The notes: a model not told the origin generated them from the sequence alone. 36,565 nt of DNA from Hyphomicrobiales bacterium (GCA_003228955.1 QIGN01000113.1:1-36565), one strand, 5' to 3'. Counted from the first letter of the stretch, positions 15,459 to 25,227 are shown. Numbers and translations are program-made.

Positions 15459-17573
15459 ATGCGGCCACACATTCTTACTCCCCTGTTCGCGGGCCTGCGC
15501 ACCCTCGACGGGATCGGACCGCGCCTCCAGACGCTACTGAAGCGTTTGCTTGCGCCCCATGCCCCGGGCGACGAGGCGAAGATTATCGACCTCCTTCTGC
15601 ATTTTCCCGTGTCCCTGATCGACAGGAGGGCAAGGCCGAAAATTGCCGAAGCTGTTCCCGGGCAACTGGCCACCATTGCCGTAACCGTGAACGAACACAG
15701 AGCGCCGCCGCGCGGCCAGCGCCGCATTCCATACCGTGTCACCTGCGCCGATGAAACGGGCTTTCTGGAGTTGGTCTTTTTCCACGCCAAGGCGCCCTAT
15801 CTGGAAAAACTGCTCCCCGTTGGCGAAACACGGATTGTGTCGGGTAAAATCGAGGAGTATGCGGGGCGGCGGCAGATGCCCCACCCCGACTATGTGGTCA
15901 AGCTGGACGAGGCCGGTGAATTACCGCTGCTGGAGCCGGTCTATCCGCTCACCTCCGGTCTTTCCGGAAAAGTAGCGCGCAAGGCGCTCGCACAAGCCAT
16001 CGCCCGCATACCGGAATTGCCGGAGTGGCAGGACGCGGCGTGGGTCAGTCGAAATTCCTGGCCGGTCTTCGCTGAGGCGCTGCGCATGGTTCACGCTCCC
16101 CAATCGGATGAAGATATTCTCGTGACTGCCCCAGCACGCGCGCGAATTGCCTATGACGAGTTGCTCGCCAATCAGCTGGCGCTCGCGCTGGTGCGCAAGA
16201 ATCTGCGCAAGACCGCCGGGAGCCCGACCGAAGGCACCGGCGAATTGAGCGGAAAAATTCTGAACTCCCTCCCTTTCACGTTAACGGCTTCGCAGATGCG
16301 GGTTCTGGAGGAGATCGATGCGGACATGCGCGGGCCCCACCGGATGTTGCGGCTGCTGCAGGGCGATGTCGGCAGCGGCAAAACCATTGTCGCACTGCTG
16401 GCCATGACAAACGCGGTGGAGGCGGGCCGGCAGGCGGCCCTGATGGCGCCGACCGATTTGCTGGCGCGCCAGCATCTCAACACGCTGACCCCCTTGTGCG
16501 AGAGCGCGGGTATCGGGCTTGCATTGCTGACGGGACGCGAAAAAGGCAAGGAGCGTTCATCCATCCTGGACCGGCTGGGTGAAGGCGATCTCGATATACT
16601 GATCGGTACCCATGCACTGTTTCAGGAGGGGGTCGACTTCAAGGATATTGCTATCGCGGTCATCGACGAACAGCACCGTTTCGGCGTGCATCAGCGCCTC
16701 GCGCTTCAGGCCAAAAGCAGCCGGGGGGGAACCGACGTTCTGGTGATGACCGCCACACCCATTCCCCGCACCCTGCTTCTGACCCACTATGGCGACATGG
16801 AAGTTTCAAAACTTCTTGAAAAACCGGCGGGTCGGCTACCGGTCGCGACCCGCGCCATGCCGTCTACGCGCCTTGGCGAGGTGATGGACCGGCTGGGGCG
16901 CGCCATTGAAGGCGGCGCGCAGGCCTATTGGGTCTGTCCGCTGGTCGAGGAATCCGACATCCTTGATGCCACCGCGGCGCAGGAACGCTACGCGGCCCTG
17001 AAAGAACGCTTTGGAGACAAGGTCGCACTGGTTCATGGCCAGATGCCCGGTGCGGAAAAAGATGCTGTGATGCAGGGTTTTGCCCTGGGCGAAATTTCCC
17101 TTCTCGTCGCCACGACCGTCATTGAAGTTGGCGTCGACGTGCCCAACGCCACCATCATGGTGATCGAACACGCGGAGCGTTTTGGCCTCGCGCAGCTGCA
17201 CCAGTTGCGCGGGCGGGTCGGGCGCGGTACGGACAAATCCGCCTGCATCATGATGTACAAGCCGCCGCTGGGCGACACAGCCCATGCGCGGCTCAATGCC
17301 CTGCGCGAAACCGAAGACGGGTTCGCGATTGCGGAGGAAGATTTGCGCCTGCGCGGCGGCGGCGAGGTGCTGGGCACACGCCAGAGCGGCCTGCCTGAGT
17401 TCCGGGTGGCCGCCTTGCCGCGCGATGGGGAATTGCTGGCCGCGGCGCGCGATGACGCCAGGATGATATTGGCGGGCGATACGGAACTTTCAGGTGGACG
17501 CGGCGAGGCTTTACGCAGTTTGCTCTATCTTTTTGAGCGCGATGAGGCGATACGCCTGCTCAAGGCCGGGTAA
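15459..17573 (+). CDS. recG: ATP-dependent DNA helicase RecG
   Basis: This 704-residue protein is full length. It begins with the wedge/OB region (LRTLDGIGPRLQTLLKRLL, the HhH-like lead-in), followed by PYRVTCADETGFLELVFF of the OB fold. The helicase core has Walker A GDVGSGKTI (302-310), the DEQH box at 403-406 (written VIDEQHRFGV), TATPIPRTL, and the C-terminal TRG motif with LHQLRGRVGRG. RecG remodels stalled replication forks and branch-migrates Holliday junctions. The ATG at 15459 has AGGGA about 12 bases upstream. It converges on the DUF502 gene with 26 bases between stops and no obvious terminator. Confidence 0.98.
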   Translation: MRPHILTPLFAGLRTLDGIGPRLQTLLKRLLAPHAPGDEAKIIDLLLHFPVSLIDRRARPKIAEAVPGQLATIAVTVNEHRAPPRGQRRIPYRVTCADETGFLELVFFHAKAPYLEKLLPVGETRIVSGKIEEYAGRRQMPHPDYVVKLDEAGELPLLEPVYPLTSGLSGKVARKALAQAIARIPELPEWQDAAWVSRNSWPVFAEALRMVHAPQSDEDILVTAPARARIAYDELLANQLALALVRKNLRKTAGSPTEGTGELSGKILNSLPFTLTASQMRVLEEIDADMRGPHRMLRLLQGDVGSGKTIVALLAMTNAVEAGRQAALMAPTDLLARQHLNTLTPLCESAGIGLALLTGREKGKERSSILDRLGEGDLDILIGTHALFQEGVDFKDIAIAVIDEQHRFGVHQRLALQAKSSRGGTDVLVMTATPIPRTLLLTHYGDMEVSKLLEKPAGRLPVATRAMPSTRLGEVMDRLGRAIEGGAQAYWVCPLVEESDILDATAAQERYAALKERFGDKVALVHGQMPGAEKDAVMQGFALGEISLLVATTVIEVGVDVPNATIMVIEHAERFGLAQLHQLRGRVGRGTDKSACIMMYKPPLGDTAHARLNALRETEDGFAIAEEDLRLRGGGEVLGTRQSGLPEFRVAALPRDGELLAAARDDARMILAGDTELSGGRGEALRSLLYLFERDEAIRLLKAG

Positions 17574-17599
17574 AGAGTTTCCGATTTTCCTGAAGACTT

Positions 17600-18409
17600 C
17601 TAAACGGGTGTTTTCTGGCTGGAGCGCGTTGACTTTGCGCGCGGCCTGGACTTGGAGCTCTTTGCCAGTTTTTTCAGTTTTGCCTGATAGGGCGGCACAA
17701 CAAGACCGGCGGAAATTACGAGCTTTGCGCCCTCCTCAACGCTCATATCCAGCAGCGTCACATCCTTTTCCGCCACGAACAGCAAATATCCCGAAGTCGG
17801 ATTGGGCGTGGTCGGCAAAAAGACACTCAATACCCGCTCGCCCTTATGGACCTTTTCGTCAACCTCCCCCTTGGCCGGTGTGGAAACAAACACGATGGCA
17901 TAGAGGCCCCGGCGCGGGTATTCGACCAATCCAACCTGCTGGAAGGAATTGCTGGACTGGGAAAGAATGGTTTCGAATATCTGCTTCAGAGCCCGGTAGA
18001 CACCGCGCACCACCGGCATACGGCCCACCAGAATCTCCCCGTAACTGACGACCGTTCGCCCAAACAAATTGGCTGTCAGAGCGCCCACCACAATCAACAT
18101 GGCAATGGAGAAGATCAATCCAACGCCGGGCACAGTGAACGGCAGATATGTTTCGGGAAGGTAGATTTGCGGCACCCAGGGTTTCACCCAGGCGTCGACA
18201 AGGTTGATAAACCACCAGAGGGCGTAGAGCGTTATTCCGACCGGTCCAACGATAATAAGACCGGTCAAAAAGTAGTTTCGCAAACGTGCACTCAAATGCA
18301 GCGCTGGTTTGGGTTCGAGGCTCCTCAGACGTGTCAGCGTTTCAGCTGGAGATTCGTCAATCCGCTCTCCGCCTGAACCCGATCTCTTATTGTTTTTGTC
18401 TTTCGCCAT
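17600..18409 (-). CDS. DUF502-family inner-membrane protein
   Basis: From ATG 18409, which has an AGG-containing binding site (AAAAGCAGGTT), the product is 269 residues; the frame upstream to 18484 is without family character. It has a hydrophilic N-terminal tail, two transmembrane segments at about 47-70 and 93-117 separated by a short loop (VDAWVKPWVPQIYLPE), then a long soluble C-terminal part. The segments GRMPVVRGVYRALKQIFETI and PTTPNPTSGYLLFV are the DUF502 signature. The function of this widespread family is unknown; a plant homologue, COV1, affects vascular patterning. The C terminus is Lys/Arg/Ser-rich. It is the last gene of the minus-strand row glmU-glmS-TPR/SPOR-DUF502, but 163 bases separate it from the SPOR gene, so an own promoter is possible. 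Confidence 0.85.
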   Translation of the reverse strand: MAKDKNNKRSGSGGERIDESPAETLTRLRSLEPKPALHLSARLRNYFLTGLIIVGPVGITLYALWWFINLVDAWVKPWVPQIYLPETYLPFTVPGVGLIFSIAMLIVVGALTANLFGRTVVSYGEILVGRMPVVRGVYRALKQIFETILSQSSNSFQQVGLVEYPRRGLYAIVFVSTPAKGEVDEKVHKGERVLSVFLPTTPNPTSGYLLFVAEKDVTLLDMSVEEGAKLVISAGLVVPPYQAKLKKLAKSSKSRPRAKSTRSSQKTPV

Positions 18410-18572
18410 AACCTGCTTTTCTTGAATCTGTAAGCTTGTAGGAGCGGGGGCAATATTCAGCCACCACTTTCGCCCAGAATCCAACGGCTGTGAAGTCCGC
18501 TCAACTCCAGTTTATCAGGATCGTGCGCCGTGGCCGGTCTGGCAAGGGCGCATTTTTCTGAAGCCTTGGGCC

Positions 18573-19829
18573 CTAGGGCGCCAAAAGGAAACAATCGAGA
18601 CCGCCACTCTTGAAATCGTTACAGAGTTGCTGCGATGATCCCTTGTCCGCGAAGGGTCCGAGCTGCACGCGGTAAAATGTTCCCAGGCCGCCAAGCTCGG
18701 TCTTGACAATATTGGGCTGGCGGCCTGCCAGAAATTTCTGGTGCTTGCTCACCAGGCGCTTCCAGGTCGCTTGCGCTTCCGCATCGCTGCGCAATGCCGC
18801 AAGCTGAATGCGATAACCGCCACCGGCAACTGAAACGGGCTGCGCGGTGATCGCCGGGCGCAGCTCTGGCGCCGCCGGGCGCGCCGCGGGCGTGGAACGT
18901 ATGACGGTTGAGGTCTGGCTCCATTGCGGCGGCGCTGCCGCGGGCGCCGCGGCGGCTTGCTGCTGATTGTCGCCAACGCTGGTCGCACGGTTCCATAAAC
19001 CACCAAAAAACTGCCCCACACGGCCCTCGGATTTTTCTGGCTGGGGTGTTGGCGCGGAAGTTCCTTGAACCGCAACCGATGTGTCCCAGTTTGAAGCCGC
19101 CGCCGCCGGTCTTGCCTCCGCCACACGTTGATTTGCCCGTGGCGTCCGCGTGCGGCTCTCCTGCGGCAATATTGTGGTGCGGAAACGCGTTATCGGGTCA
19201 CGCGGCGCACGGGTGCTGGTCTCGAACGAAGCCGTCTGCTGACGCGTTGGTCCGGACGCACGGCTATTCACCTGTGTGCGGAAGGAGGGCGCGGGCGCCT
19301 GGACGCTGGTTGAAAAACCCGGTGCGCCGGGTATAGCTGGCGTGGCCTGACTGGATCTCGCAATCTGCCGTTCGCTGGCCCCGCCGCTTCTGGCCCGCGA
19401 TGAGTCCGCGCGCGCCAGGTCGCTCATGCCAACGGCCTCATAGGCGCGCCCGCGGCTGAGATACGCCTTGACGCGATCTCCGCCCGGCAATCCCACAATA
19501 TACAGGGCATTGGTAATATCAGCGATCGCCTGCGCGGGGCGTCCGGTTTTCTCGTAGGCAATGCCGCGCTGATAGAGGGCCTTGGCAACCTGTATGTTCG
19601 AAAGATCGCCAGCGCGCATGGCTTTGGAGAAATCCCGGGCCGCCGCCTGATATTGTCCCTTTGCGAGCGCGCCTTCGCCGGATTTCAGAAGATCACCGCC
19701 CTGGGTTTGTCCCGCCCCTCCAGCCTGGGTTTGTCCCCCACCTCTAGTTTGAGCCGGTGGACCATCCGCCCCAAGTGCAACGCCCGGATACATGGCGATC
19801 AGTAACATCAAAGTTCTAATTTTCCACAT
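18573..19829 (-). CDS. Secreted TPR protein with C-terminal SPOR domain
   Basis: The 418-residue precursor has a signal peptide (MWKIRTLMLL... cleaved near ALGA at 18-21) and a Gly/Gln-rich stretch at 28-46, where GGQTQAGGAGQTQGG is encoded by a short DNA repeat. Two or three TPR/Sel1-like units follow at about 47-145 (GEGALAKGQYQAAARDFSKA, ALYQRGIAYEKTGRPAQAI), then a long Ser/Pro/Arg/Ala-rich linker (150-335). The SPOR domain is at 338-416, with GGYRIQLAALRSDAEAQATW and YRVQLGPFADKGSSQQLC. SPOR domains bind denuded peptidoglycan at division sites; TPRs bind protein partners. It is probably a periplasmic, possibly septal, cell-wall factor. It lies 148 bases downstream of glmS on the same strand. 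Confidence 0.85.
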   Translation of the reverse strand: MWKIRTLMLLIAMYPGVALGADGPPAQTRGGGQTQAGGAGQTQGGDLLKSGEGALAKGQYQAAARDFSKAMRAGDLSNIQVAKALYQRGIAYEKTGRPAQAIADITNALYIVGLPGGDRVKAYLSRGRAYEAVGMSDLARADSSRARSGGASERQIARSSQATPAIPGAPGFSTSVQAPAPSFRTQVNSRASGPTRQQTASFETSTRAPRDPITRFRTTILPQESRTRTPRANQRVAEARPAAAASNWDTSVAVQGTSAPTPQPEKSEGRVGQFFGGLWNRATSVGDNQQQAAAAPAAAPPQWSQTSTVIRSTPAARPAAPELRPAITAQPVSVAGGGYRIQLAALRSDAEAQATWKRLVSKHQKFLAGRQPNIVKTELGGLGTFYRVQLGPFADKGSSQQLCNDFKSGGLDCFLLAP

Positions 19830-19853
19830 GACCAGTCTCTATCATCCCCCAAC

Positions 19854-19871
19854 GGCTGCCGCGTGGCAGCC
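19854..19871. repeat. Perfect hairpin in the glmS to TPR-SPOR gap
   Basis: GGCTGCC (19854-19860) and GGCAGCC (19865-19871) form a perfect 7-bp stem with a GCGT loop in the leader of the TPR-SPOR gene, about 25 bases before its start. No T run follows on either strand, so it is not a standard terminator. It might stabilise or process the transcript. Confidence 0.45.
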
Positions 19872-19977
19872 ATACGCTGAAGTGACATAACCTCAAACAA
19901 ACGAATTAGGCCAAAACGGGGCCGCGCCCGCATTTCTTCGGCTCTGCTTGTCAGCCACAACGGCTATGACTGCAAGC

Positions 19978-21798
19978 CTATTCCACCGTAACCGATTTCG
20001 CCAGATTGCGGGGTTGATCCACATCGGTCCCCATGAACACTGCTGTATGGTAGGCGATCAACTGCATGGGGAGCGCATAAACAAGCGGTGCGGTAAAGGT
20101 ATGGACCGCGGGCAGCTTGATGGCGGTCATGATTTCGCACCCGGCCGCGCTTTCGCCGGCATCGCTTATGAACACAATCTGCCCGCCCCGCGCGGCGACT
20201 TCCTGCACATTGGAAACGGTCTTTTCGAAGATACCGTCGCGCGGCGCGACCACAACCACCGGCACCGCCTCGTCGATGAGCGCAATCGGCCCATGTTTCA
20301 ATTCGCCCGCCGCATAGCCTTCCGCGTGGATGTAGGAAATTTCCTTGAGTTTCAGCGCGCCCTCAAGCGCGACAGGATAATTCACACCGCGCCCGAGATA
20401 GAGTACATCCCGGGCCTTCGCCAGAGTGTGCGCAAGCGCATCATATGTGCCCGCCTCGCGCAGGATCGCGGACATATGACGCGGCACCTCGGAAAGCGCG
20501 CCGACGAGTTCAGCTTCCGTTTCCTCGCTGAGCGTTCCGCGCGCGCGCCCGGCCGCGATTGCAAGACAGGCGAGAACGGAAAGCTGGCACGTAAAGGCCT
20601 TGGTGGATGCGACACCGATCTCAGGCCCGGCGAGCGTGGGCAATACCAGATCGGAATCACGCGCGATCGAGGACTCCCGTACATTGACTATGGAAGCAAT
20701 ATTCTGGCCCTGCTCGCGGCAATAGCGCAGCGCCGCCAGGGTATCGGCCGTCTCCCCCGACTGCGAGATAAACAGCGCCAGGCCGCCTTGCTCCATGGGG
20801 ACTTCGCGGTAGCGGAATTCGGATGCCACATCGATTTCCACGGGCAGCCGAGCCAGTTTCTCAAACCAGTATTTGGCAATGAGACCGGCAATATACGCGG
20901 TCCCGCAGGCGGAAATTGAAATGCGGTTTAAGGACGTAAAATCTACAGGTAGATCAGGCATTTGCACGCGTGAATTCGCAAAATCAATGAAATTCGCCAG
21001 GGTGTGGCCAACCACTTCGGGCTGTTCATGGATTTCCTTGGCCATGAAGTGGCGATGATTGCCCTTGTCAACCATCAGCGCGGAGGCCACGGATTTCTGG
21101 ACGGGCCGCGCGACCGCCGCGCCTTCCCGGTCCCGGATTGCCACACCTTCCCGTGTTATTACTGCCCAGTCGCCATCTTCAAGGTAGGTAATGGTGCCGG
21201 TAAACGGGGCGAGCGCGATGGCGTCCGATCCCAGATACATCTCCCCGTCGCCAAACCCGACGGCCAGCGGGCTGCCCTGGCGCGCCGCGATCATGAGATT
21301 GTCATGCCCCTCGAAAATAAAGGCGACAGCGAAGGCGCCCTCCAGCCTGCGCAGCGTGTGCTGGACGGCAATAGCCGGATCATGACCCGCATCCATCTCG
21401 CGCGTCACCAGATGGGCGATCAACTCGGTGTCCGTATCGGTGGAGAGTTCGACGCCCGCGGATTTCAGCTCCGAACCCAGTTGCCTGAAATTCTCGATAA
21501 TGCCGTTGTGAACAACCGAGACGCGCTTCGTCATATGCGGGTGGGCATTGGTTTCAGTTGGCGCGCCATGGGTCGCCCAGCGCGTATGACCAATGCCAAT
21601 CCGCCCCGGAAGCGGCTCATTGGCGAGGCGGGCCTCAAGGTTTTCGAGCTTGCCTTCGGCACGGCGGCGATCCAGCTCACCATTCTCGACCGTGGCCACA
21701 CCAGCGGAGTCATAGCCGCGATACTCCAGCCGCTTGAGGGCATCAAGAATCTGGCCTGAAACCGGTTCCTTGCCCAGAATTCCGACTATTCCACACAT
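19978..21798 (-). CDS. glmS: Glutamine-fructose-6-phosphate aminotransferase (isomerizing)
   Basis: The 606-residue enzyme is full length. It starts MCGIVGILG, exposing Cys2 as the glutaminase nucleophile after Met removal. The N-terminal class II amidotransferase domain shows GIGHTRWATHGAPTETNAHP and VHNGIIENF. Two SIS isomerase domains follow, with SACGTAYIAGL, SQSGETADTLAAL and GRGVNYPVALEGALKLKEI. The C terminus has HAEGYAAGELKHGPIALI and ends DVDQPRNLAKSVTVE, as expected. It makes glucosamine-6-phosphate from fructose-6-phosphate and glutamine, the first step to UDP-GlcNAc for peptidoglycan and lipid A. It lies 93 bases downstream of glmU, so the two probably share a transcript. I see no glmS ribozyme-like leader. 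Confidence 0.98.
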   Translation of the reverse strand: MCGIVGILGKEPVSGQILDALKRLEYRGYDSAGVATVENGELDRRRAEGKLENLEARLANEPLPGRIGIGHTRWATHGAPTETNAHPHMTKRVSVVHNGIIENFRQLGSELKSAGVELSTDTDTELIAHLVTREMDAGHDPAIAVQHTLRRLEGAFAVAFIFEGHDNLMIAARQGSPLAVGFGDGEMYLGSDAIALAPFTGTITYLEDGDWAVITREGVAIRDREGAAVARPVQKSVASALMVDKGNHRHFMAKEIHEQPEVVGHTLANFIDFANSRVQMPDLPVDFTSLNRISISACGTAYIAGLIAKYWFEKLARLPVEIDVASEFRYREVPMEQGGLALFISQSGETADTLAALRYCREQGQNIASIVNVRESSIARDSDLVLPTLAGPEIGVASTKAFTCQLSVLACLAIAAGRARGTLSEETEAELVGALSEVPRHMSAILREAGTYDALAHTLAKARDVLYLGRGVNYPVALEGALKLKEISYIHAEGYAAGELKHGPIALIDEAVPVVVVAPRDGIFEKTVSNVQEVAARGGQIVFISDAGESAAGCEIMTAIKLPAVHTFTAPLVYALPMQLIAYHTAVFMGTDVDQPRNLAKSVTVE

Positions 21799-21891
21799 GC
21801 CAGTTTCAGTCCCTTGGCGGTTAGAAAATCATCAGTTGGAGCCTTCCGCCTACGTAGCGGCGTGGTTGGCGCCCGCGCAAATCAAGTGCTG

Positions 21892-23262
21892 TTACTTTTT
21901 GTTTCCCCTGGCTGCGGAGCCCATGCGCTCCCTGCGCACGCGCATTTTTGCCGCCCAGCCGTCGCGCTGGTCGAGCGGTCCGCGCGTCACCACCAGGGCG
22001 TCAGCAGGCACATTCTTTGAGATTACGCTTCCTGAACCAATGAACGCGCCCTCGCCGATTTTTACCGGCGCAATAAGTGCTGTATTCGACCCGACAAACA
22101 CGCCTTTGCCGATTTCCGTGCGGTGTTTTTGAAAACCGTCATAATTGCAGGTGATGGTTCCGGCGCCGAGATTGGCCTTCGCACCGACATGGGTGTCCCC
22201 CACATAAGCCAGATGGTTCGCCTTTGATCCCTCGTCCATGGTGGAGTTCTTCACCTCGACGAAATTTCCGATGCGGACTTCAGGACCCAGATTCGCACCG
22301 GGCCGCAGCCGGGCAAAGGGGCCAACGACCGCGCCCGCGCCTATTTGAGCGCCCTCAAGATGGGAAAAAGCCCTGATCCGCGCGCCGTCCCCAATACTGA
22401 CGCCTGGCCCGAACACAACATTCGGCTCGACAATGACATCACGCCCAAACTTCGTATCGCGGCACAAAAACACCGTTTCGGGTGCAACGAGAGTGGTCCC
22501 ATCCTCAAGCGCCCGCGCCCGCAGGCGCTTTTGCAGCTCAGCCTCCGCGGCGGCCAGTTGAACCTTCGAGTTCACGCCCATAACCTCCTCTTCGGCACAC
22601 AGGACAACAGCGGTCTTCAATCCCTCGCCGCACGCCAGTTCCACCGTGTCCGTGAGATAATATTCCTCATTGGCATTGTCATTACCGATTCTGTCCAGCA
22701 GCCCCAGCAGGTTTTCACCGCGAAACGCGAACACGCCGGAATTACACAGCGTCTCGGCGCGCTCTTCGGGGCTTGCATCTTTTTCCTCGCGCACCGCCAG
22801 CAAGGCTCCCGATGCATCGCTCATCAGCCTGCCATAGCCCGTCGGCTCCCCCGCTTCGAAACCAAGCACAGCCAGATCCGTACCGGTTTCCAGAAGCTCT
22901 AGCATCCGCGCGAGTGTTTTCGGGCGAATGAGCGGCGTATCGCCATAAAGAATAACCACATCGCCGTGAAACCCCTCAAGCGCCTCACGGGCCGCCAGCA
23001 CGGCATGGCCTGTCCCAAGCGGCCGGTCCTGAACAAACCCTCTTGCCGCGGGGAAGATCGAGCGGGCAACGCCCACAACCTCATCCATGCCGGGCGCCAC
23101 CACGACCGCCGCGTCCCGCAGGCCGCCCTGGCGTGCTGTCTCCAATACATGGGCCAGCATCGGTGTGCCTGCGATTTCGTGGAGAACCTTCGGCCGCGCC
23201 GATTTCATGCGGGCGCCCTGCCCGGCGGCCAGAACAAGTGCTAGTGAAGGTCGTTGACTCAT
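21892..23262 (-). CDS. glmU: Bifunctional GlmU (N-acetylglucosamine-1-phosphate uridyltransferase / glucosamine-1-phosphate acetyltransferase)
   Basis: From ATG 23262 the product is 456 residues; the frame continues 31 codons upstream without family similarity. The N-terminal pyrophosphorylase domain has the nucleotide-binding LAAGQGARMKSARPKVL (11-27) and YGDTPLI. The C-terminal left-handed beta helix shows hexapeptide repeats and the acetyltransferase signature (GNFVEVKNSTMDEGSKANH, LAYVGDTHVGAKANLGAGT, ITCNYDGFQKHRTEIG). It acetylates glucosamine-1-P and couples the product to UTP, giving UDP-GlcNAc. The C terminus is basic (KMRVRRERMGSAARGNKK). It is the first gene of the glmU-glmS row and diverges from the SPOR-like gene over 233 bases. 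Confidence 0.97.
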   Translation of the reverse strand: MSQRPSLALVLAAGQGARMKSARPKVLHEIAGTPMLAHVLETARQGGLRDAAVVVAPGMDEVVGVARSIFPAARGFVQDRPLGTGHAVLAAREALEGFHGDVVILYGDTPLIRPKTLARMLELLETGTDLAVLGFEAGEPTGYGRLMSDASGALLAVREEKDASPEERAETLCNSGVFAFRGENLLGLLDRIGNDNANEEYYLTDTVELACGEGLKTAVVLCAEEEVMGVNSKVQLAAAEAELQKRLRARALEDGTTLVAPETVFLCRDTKFGRDVIVEPNVVFGPGVSIGDGARIRAFSHLEGAQIGAGAVVGPFARLRPGANLGPEVRIGNFVEVKNSTMDEGSKANHLAYVGDTHVGAKANLGAGTITCNYDGFQKHRTEIGKGVFVGSNTALIAPVKIGEGAFIGSGSVISKNVPADALVVTRGPLDQRDGWAAKMRVRRERMGSAARGNKK

Positions 23263-23495
23263 GGCAGACCGATTGGTGCAGTTTGACTTGCGATGAACTG
23301 GGTGGAAAAAAACTAAGCAGGAATCATGCCGGACCCGATCATTCCCGCCGCGCAATCCTTATCGCAAACCTTGCGGGATGGAAATACACTCAGGTGAAAG
23401 GCGCGCCGGATTGACCGCCGGTCCAGACTCAGACAAGTTCACTCCCACGCTGATTCAGTAAAAAATGACCCGTTTCGAATGCACGGGGTTCGACC

Positions 23496-24284
23496 ATGAC
23501 ACCAGCGGTAACGCGCCGGCTCTATGTGACTGCATGGCTCATGCTGGGCGCGATCGCGCTCGTCTATTTTTTCACGCTGTTTCAATCGTTCAGCGGATGG
23601 AATGGCAGAACAGCTTCAACTCCCGCCTCCGCCCCGGAAATACTCTCCGGAACAACATCCGCCCCCGCCGACAAGACCCTCTCCCGGGCTCTGGTGCGTA
23701 TGCGCGGCGAAATCGACCGGCTCAAGGGTTCCCTGAAGGCCGCGACCAAGGAAAATGCCGCGCTGAAAGCTCATATCGGGACATTGGAAGCTGCTTTCGG
23801 CCAGACAACCACCGCCTCCCTTCCCCGCGAATCCATGCCAGCGGAACCGGGCGAGAAAAAAGAAGAGAATACCGCGCAATCCGCACCCGCGCCAGAGGTC
23901 GAAATCACCATGCTCGCAATGCCTGTGGATGGCTTCGCGCGAAACAATCTGCAGGGATCGCCTCTTCCGATTTCCGGCCAGGGCAAACCGACCCGGACAT
24001 TGTTCGGCGTGGAACTCGCCAGCGGACTCAAGCCCAATGCGGTGGAAGCACGCTGGAGCGACCTCAAACGCCGTCACGGCAAGTTGCTGGGCCAACTGCA
24101 ACCGCGCAGCGTAAAGGTCCTCACCGCCGTAAAAAACAGCCAAGGGGACATGACCCTTGTCGCCGGACCGTTCAGCAATGCAGCGGCGGCGGCAAGGCTG
24201 TGCGCCCGGCTGATCGCCGCGGGCGCCAAGTGCAAAGGAACCATATTCGCCGGGTCGCCTTTGGGAGACGTGGCGTCACGCTAG
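23496..24284 (+). CDS. Membrane-anchored coiled-coil protein with SPOR-like C-terminal domain
   Basis: The 262-residue protein has one N-terminal transmembrane helix (about 11-30, after RRLYVT) and no signal-peptidase site, so it is probably a type II anchored protein with its C terminus in the periplasm. Residues 62-101 form a charged coiled coil (MRGEIDRLKGSLKAATKENA), and 102-165 is a Pro/Ala/Glu-rich linker. The C-terminal 168-253 region resembles a SPOR domain: TLFGVELASGLKPNAVEARW, then DMTLVAGPFSNAAAAARLC and AAGAKCKGTIFAG. It parallels the C-terminal part of the TPR-SPOR protein nearby (RVQLGPFADKGSSQQLC). By family it would bind peptidoglycan, perhaps at the septum. It diverges from glmU and converges with livF. 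Confidence 0.75.
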   Translation: MTPAVTRRLYVTAWLMLGAIALVYFFTLFQSFSGWNGRTASTPASAPEILSGTTSAPADKTLSRALVRMRGEIDRLKGSLKAATKENAALKAHIGTLEAAFGQTTTASLPRESMPAEPGEKKEENTAQSAPAPEVEITMLAMPVDGFARNNLQGSPLPISGQGKPTRTLFGVELASGLKPNAVEARWSDLKRRHGKLLGQLQPRSVKVLTAVKNSQGDMTLVAGPFSNAAAAARLCARLIAAGAKCKGTIFAGSPLGDVASR

Positions 24285-24306
24285 TACAGCTAGATCGGAC
24301 AAAGCC

Positions 24307-25223
24307 CTAACCGCCGAGGAACAGCCGGCCGACTTCCGGGTTTTTCAGCAATTTGTCGCCTTCACCCGCGATGGCCACTTCACCCGATACCAGCACATAG
24401 CCGATATCGGCGAATTCGAGCCCCTTCTTGGCGTTCTGCTCAACCATGATAATGGTCTTGCCCTCGCCATGCTGAAGGTCATGGAGAATCTCGAACACCA
24501 TATCGATGAAGCGCGGCTCAAGGCCGATGGAGGGCTCGTCCACAAGCAGGATTTCCGGCTCCATGACGAGGGCCCGCGAGATTTCCAGCAATCTGCGCTC
24601 CCCGCCCGACAGAACCTTGGCCTGATGCCTGCGGCGTTTCGCAAGGCGGGGGTATCTGTCGAACACACGTTCAGCGGCTGCTTTCGCCGCCACCGGCTTG
24701 TCCATCAAAAATCCGCCCATCCACAAATTCTCTTCCACCGTCATTGACGGAAAGACGGATTTGTCCTGAAGGATGTAGGCAATCCCGGCCTGTTTCAGTT
24801 TCGCATTCGGCGAAAGCCGTGTGATGTCCCGCCTGGCGCCATTGTCTCCGACGGTAATCTTACCGTCGAAAATATCGTTGAAGCCGAATATTGCATGAAG
24901 AATGGTCGACTTGCCCGCCCCGTTCGGCCCGATCAGGCACAAGGACTGCTTGTGACCAACCCTCAGATTCAGATTGTGCAGGATTTCCATCTTGCCGTAC
25001 CCGGCGCGAAGGTTGTCGATTTTGAGGGACGGCTCGCCCTTGACCAGAGCGTCGAGCTGCTTGACGGACACGTCCTGGGCAATGGATTCAATCTGGCGGG
25101 TGATCTCTTCCACCGAGATAACGGTGTCGACACCGCCGCCGCCATAGCCGCGCATTGACCTGCCCCCGGCGGTGTTCCTGGCCGGCGCCTTGCGCTTTTT
25201 CTTCTTTTTGCGCTCTGCCGCCA

Positions 25224-25227
<4 letters not shown>
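24307..25227 (-). CDS. livF: Branched-chain amino-acid-type ABC transporter ATPase LivF with N-terminal extension
   Basis: The ABC domain begins near residue 67 (LKIDNLRAGYGKMEILHNLN). It has Walker A GPNGAGKST (100-108), Q-loop YILQDKSVFP, signature LSGGE (206-210) and Walker B ILLVDEPSIGLEP, and ends with the LivF-type EVGRLFLGG. At 306 residues it is about 70 longer than the usual 235. The extra N-terminal part has a Lys-rich run (ERKKKKKRKAPAR), a Gly-rich spacer (GYGGGG) and a predicted helix (VEEITRQIESIAQDVSVKQL). The long start is supported by the 4-base ATGA overlap with livG, the same coupling used by the other liv genes. The extension's role is unknown; it could bind nucleic acid or acidic lipid, or regulate the ATPase. 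It is the last gene of the operon. Confidence 0.93.

Noticed and set aside
19915-19937. GC-rich hairpin followed by TTTT downstream of glmS on the minus strand
   Set aside because: The stem is only four pairs and the T run is short; too weak to call a terminator.
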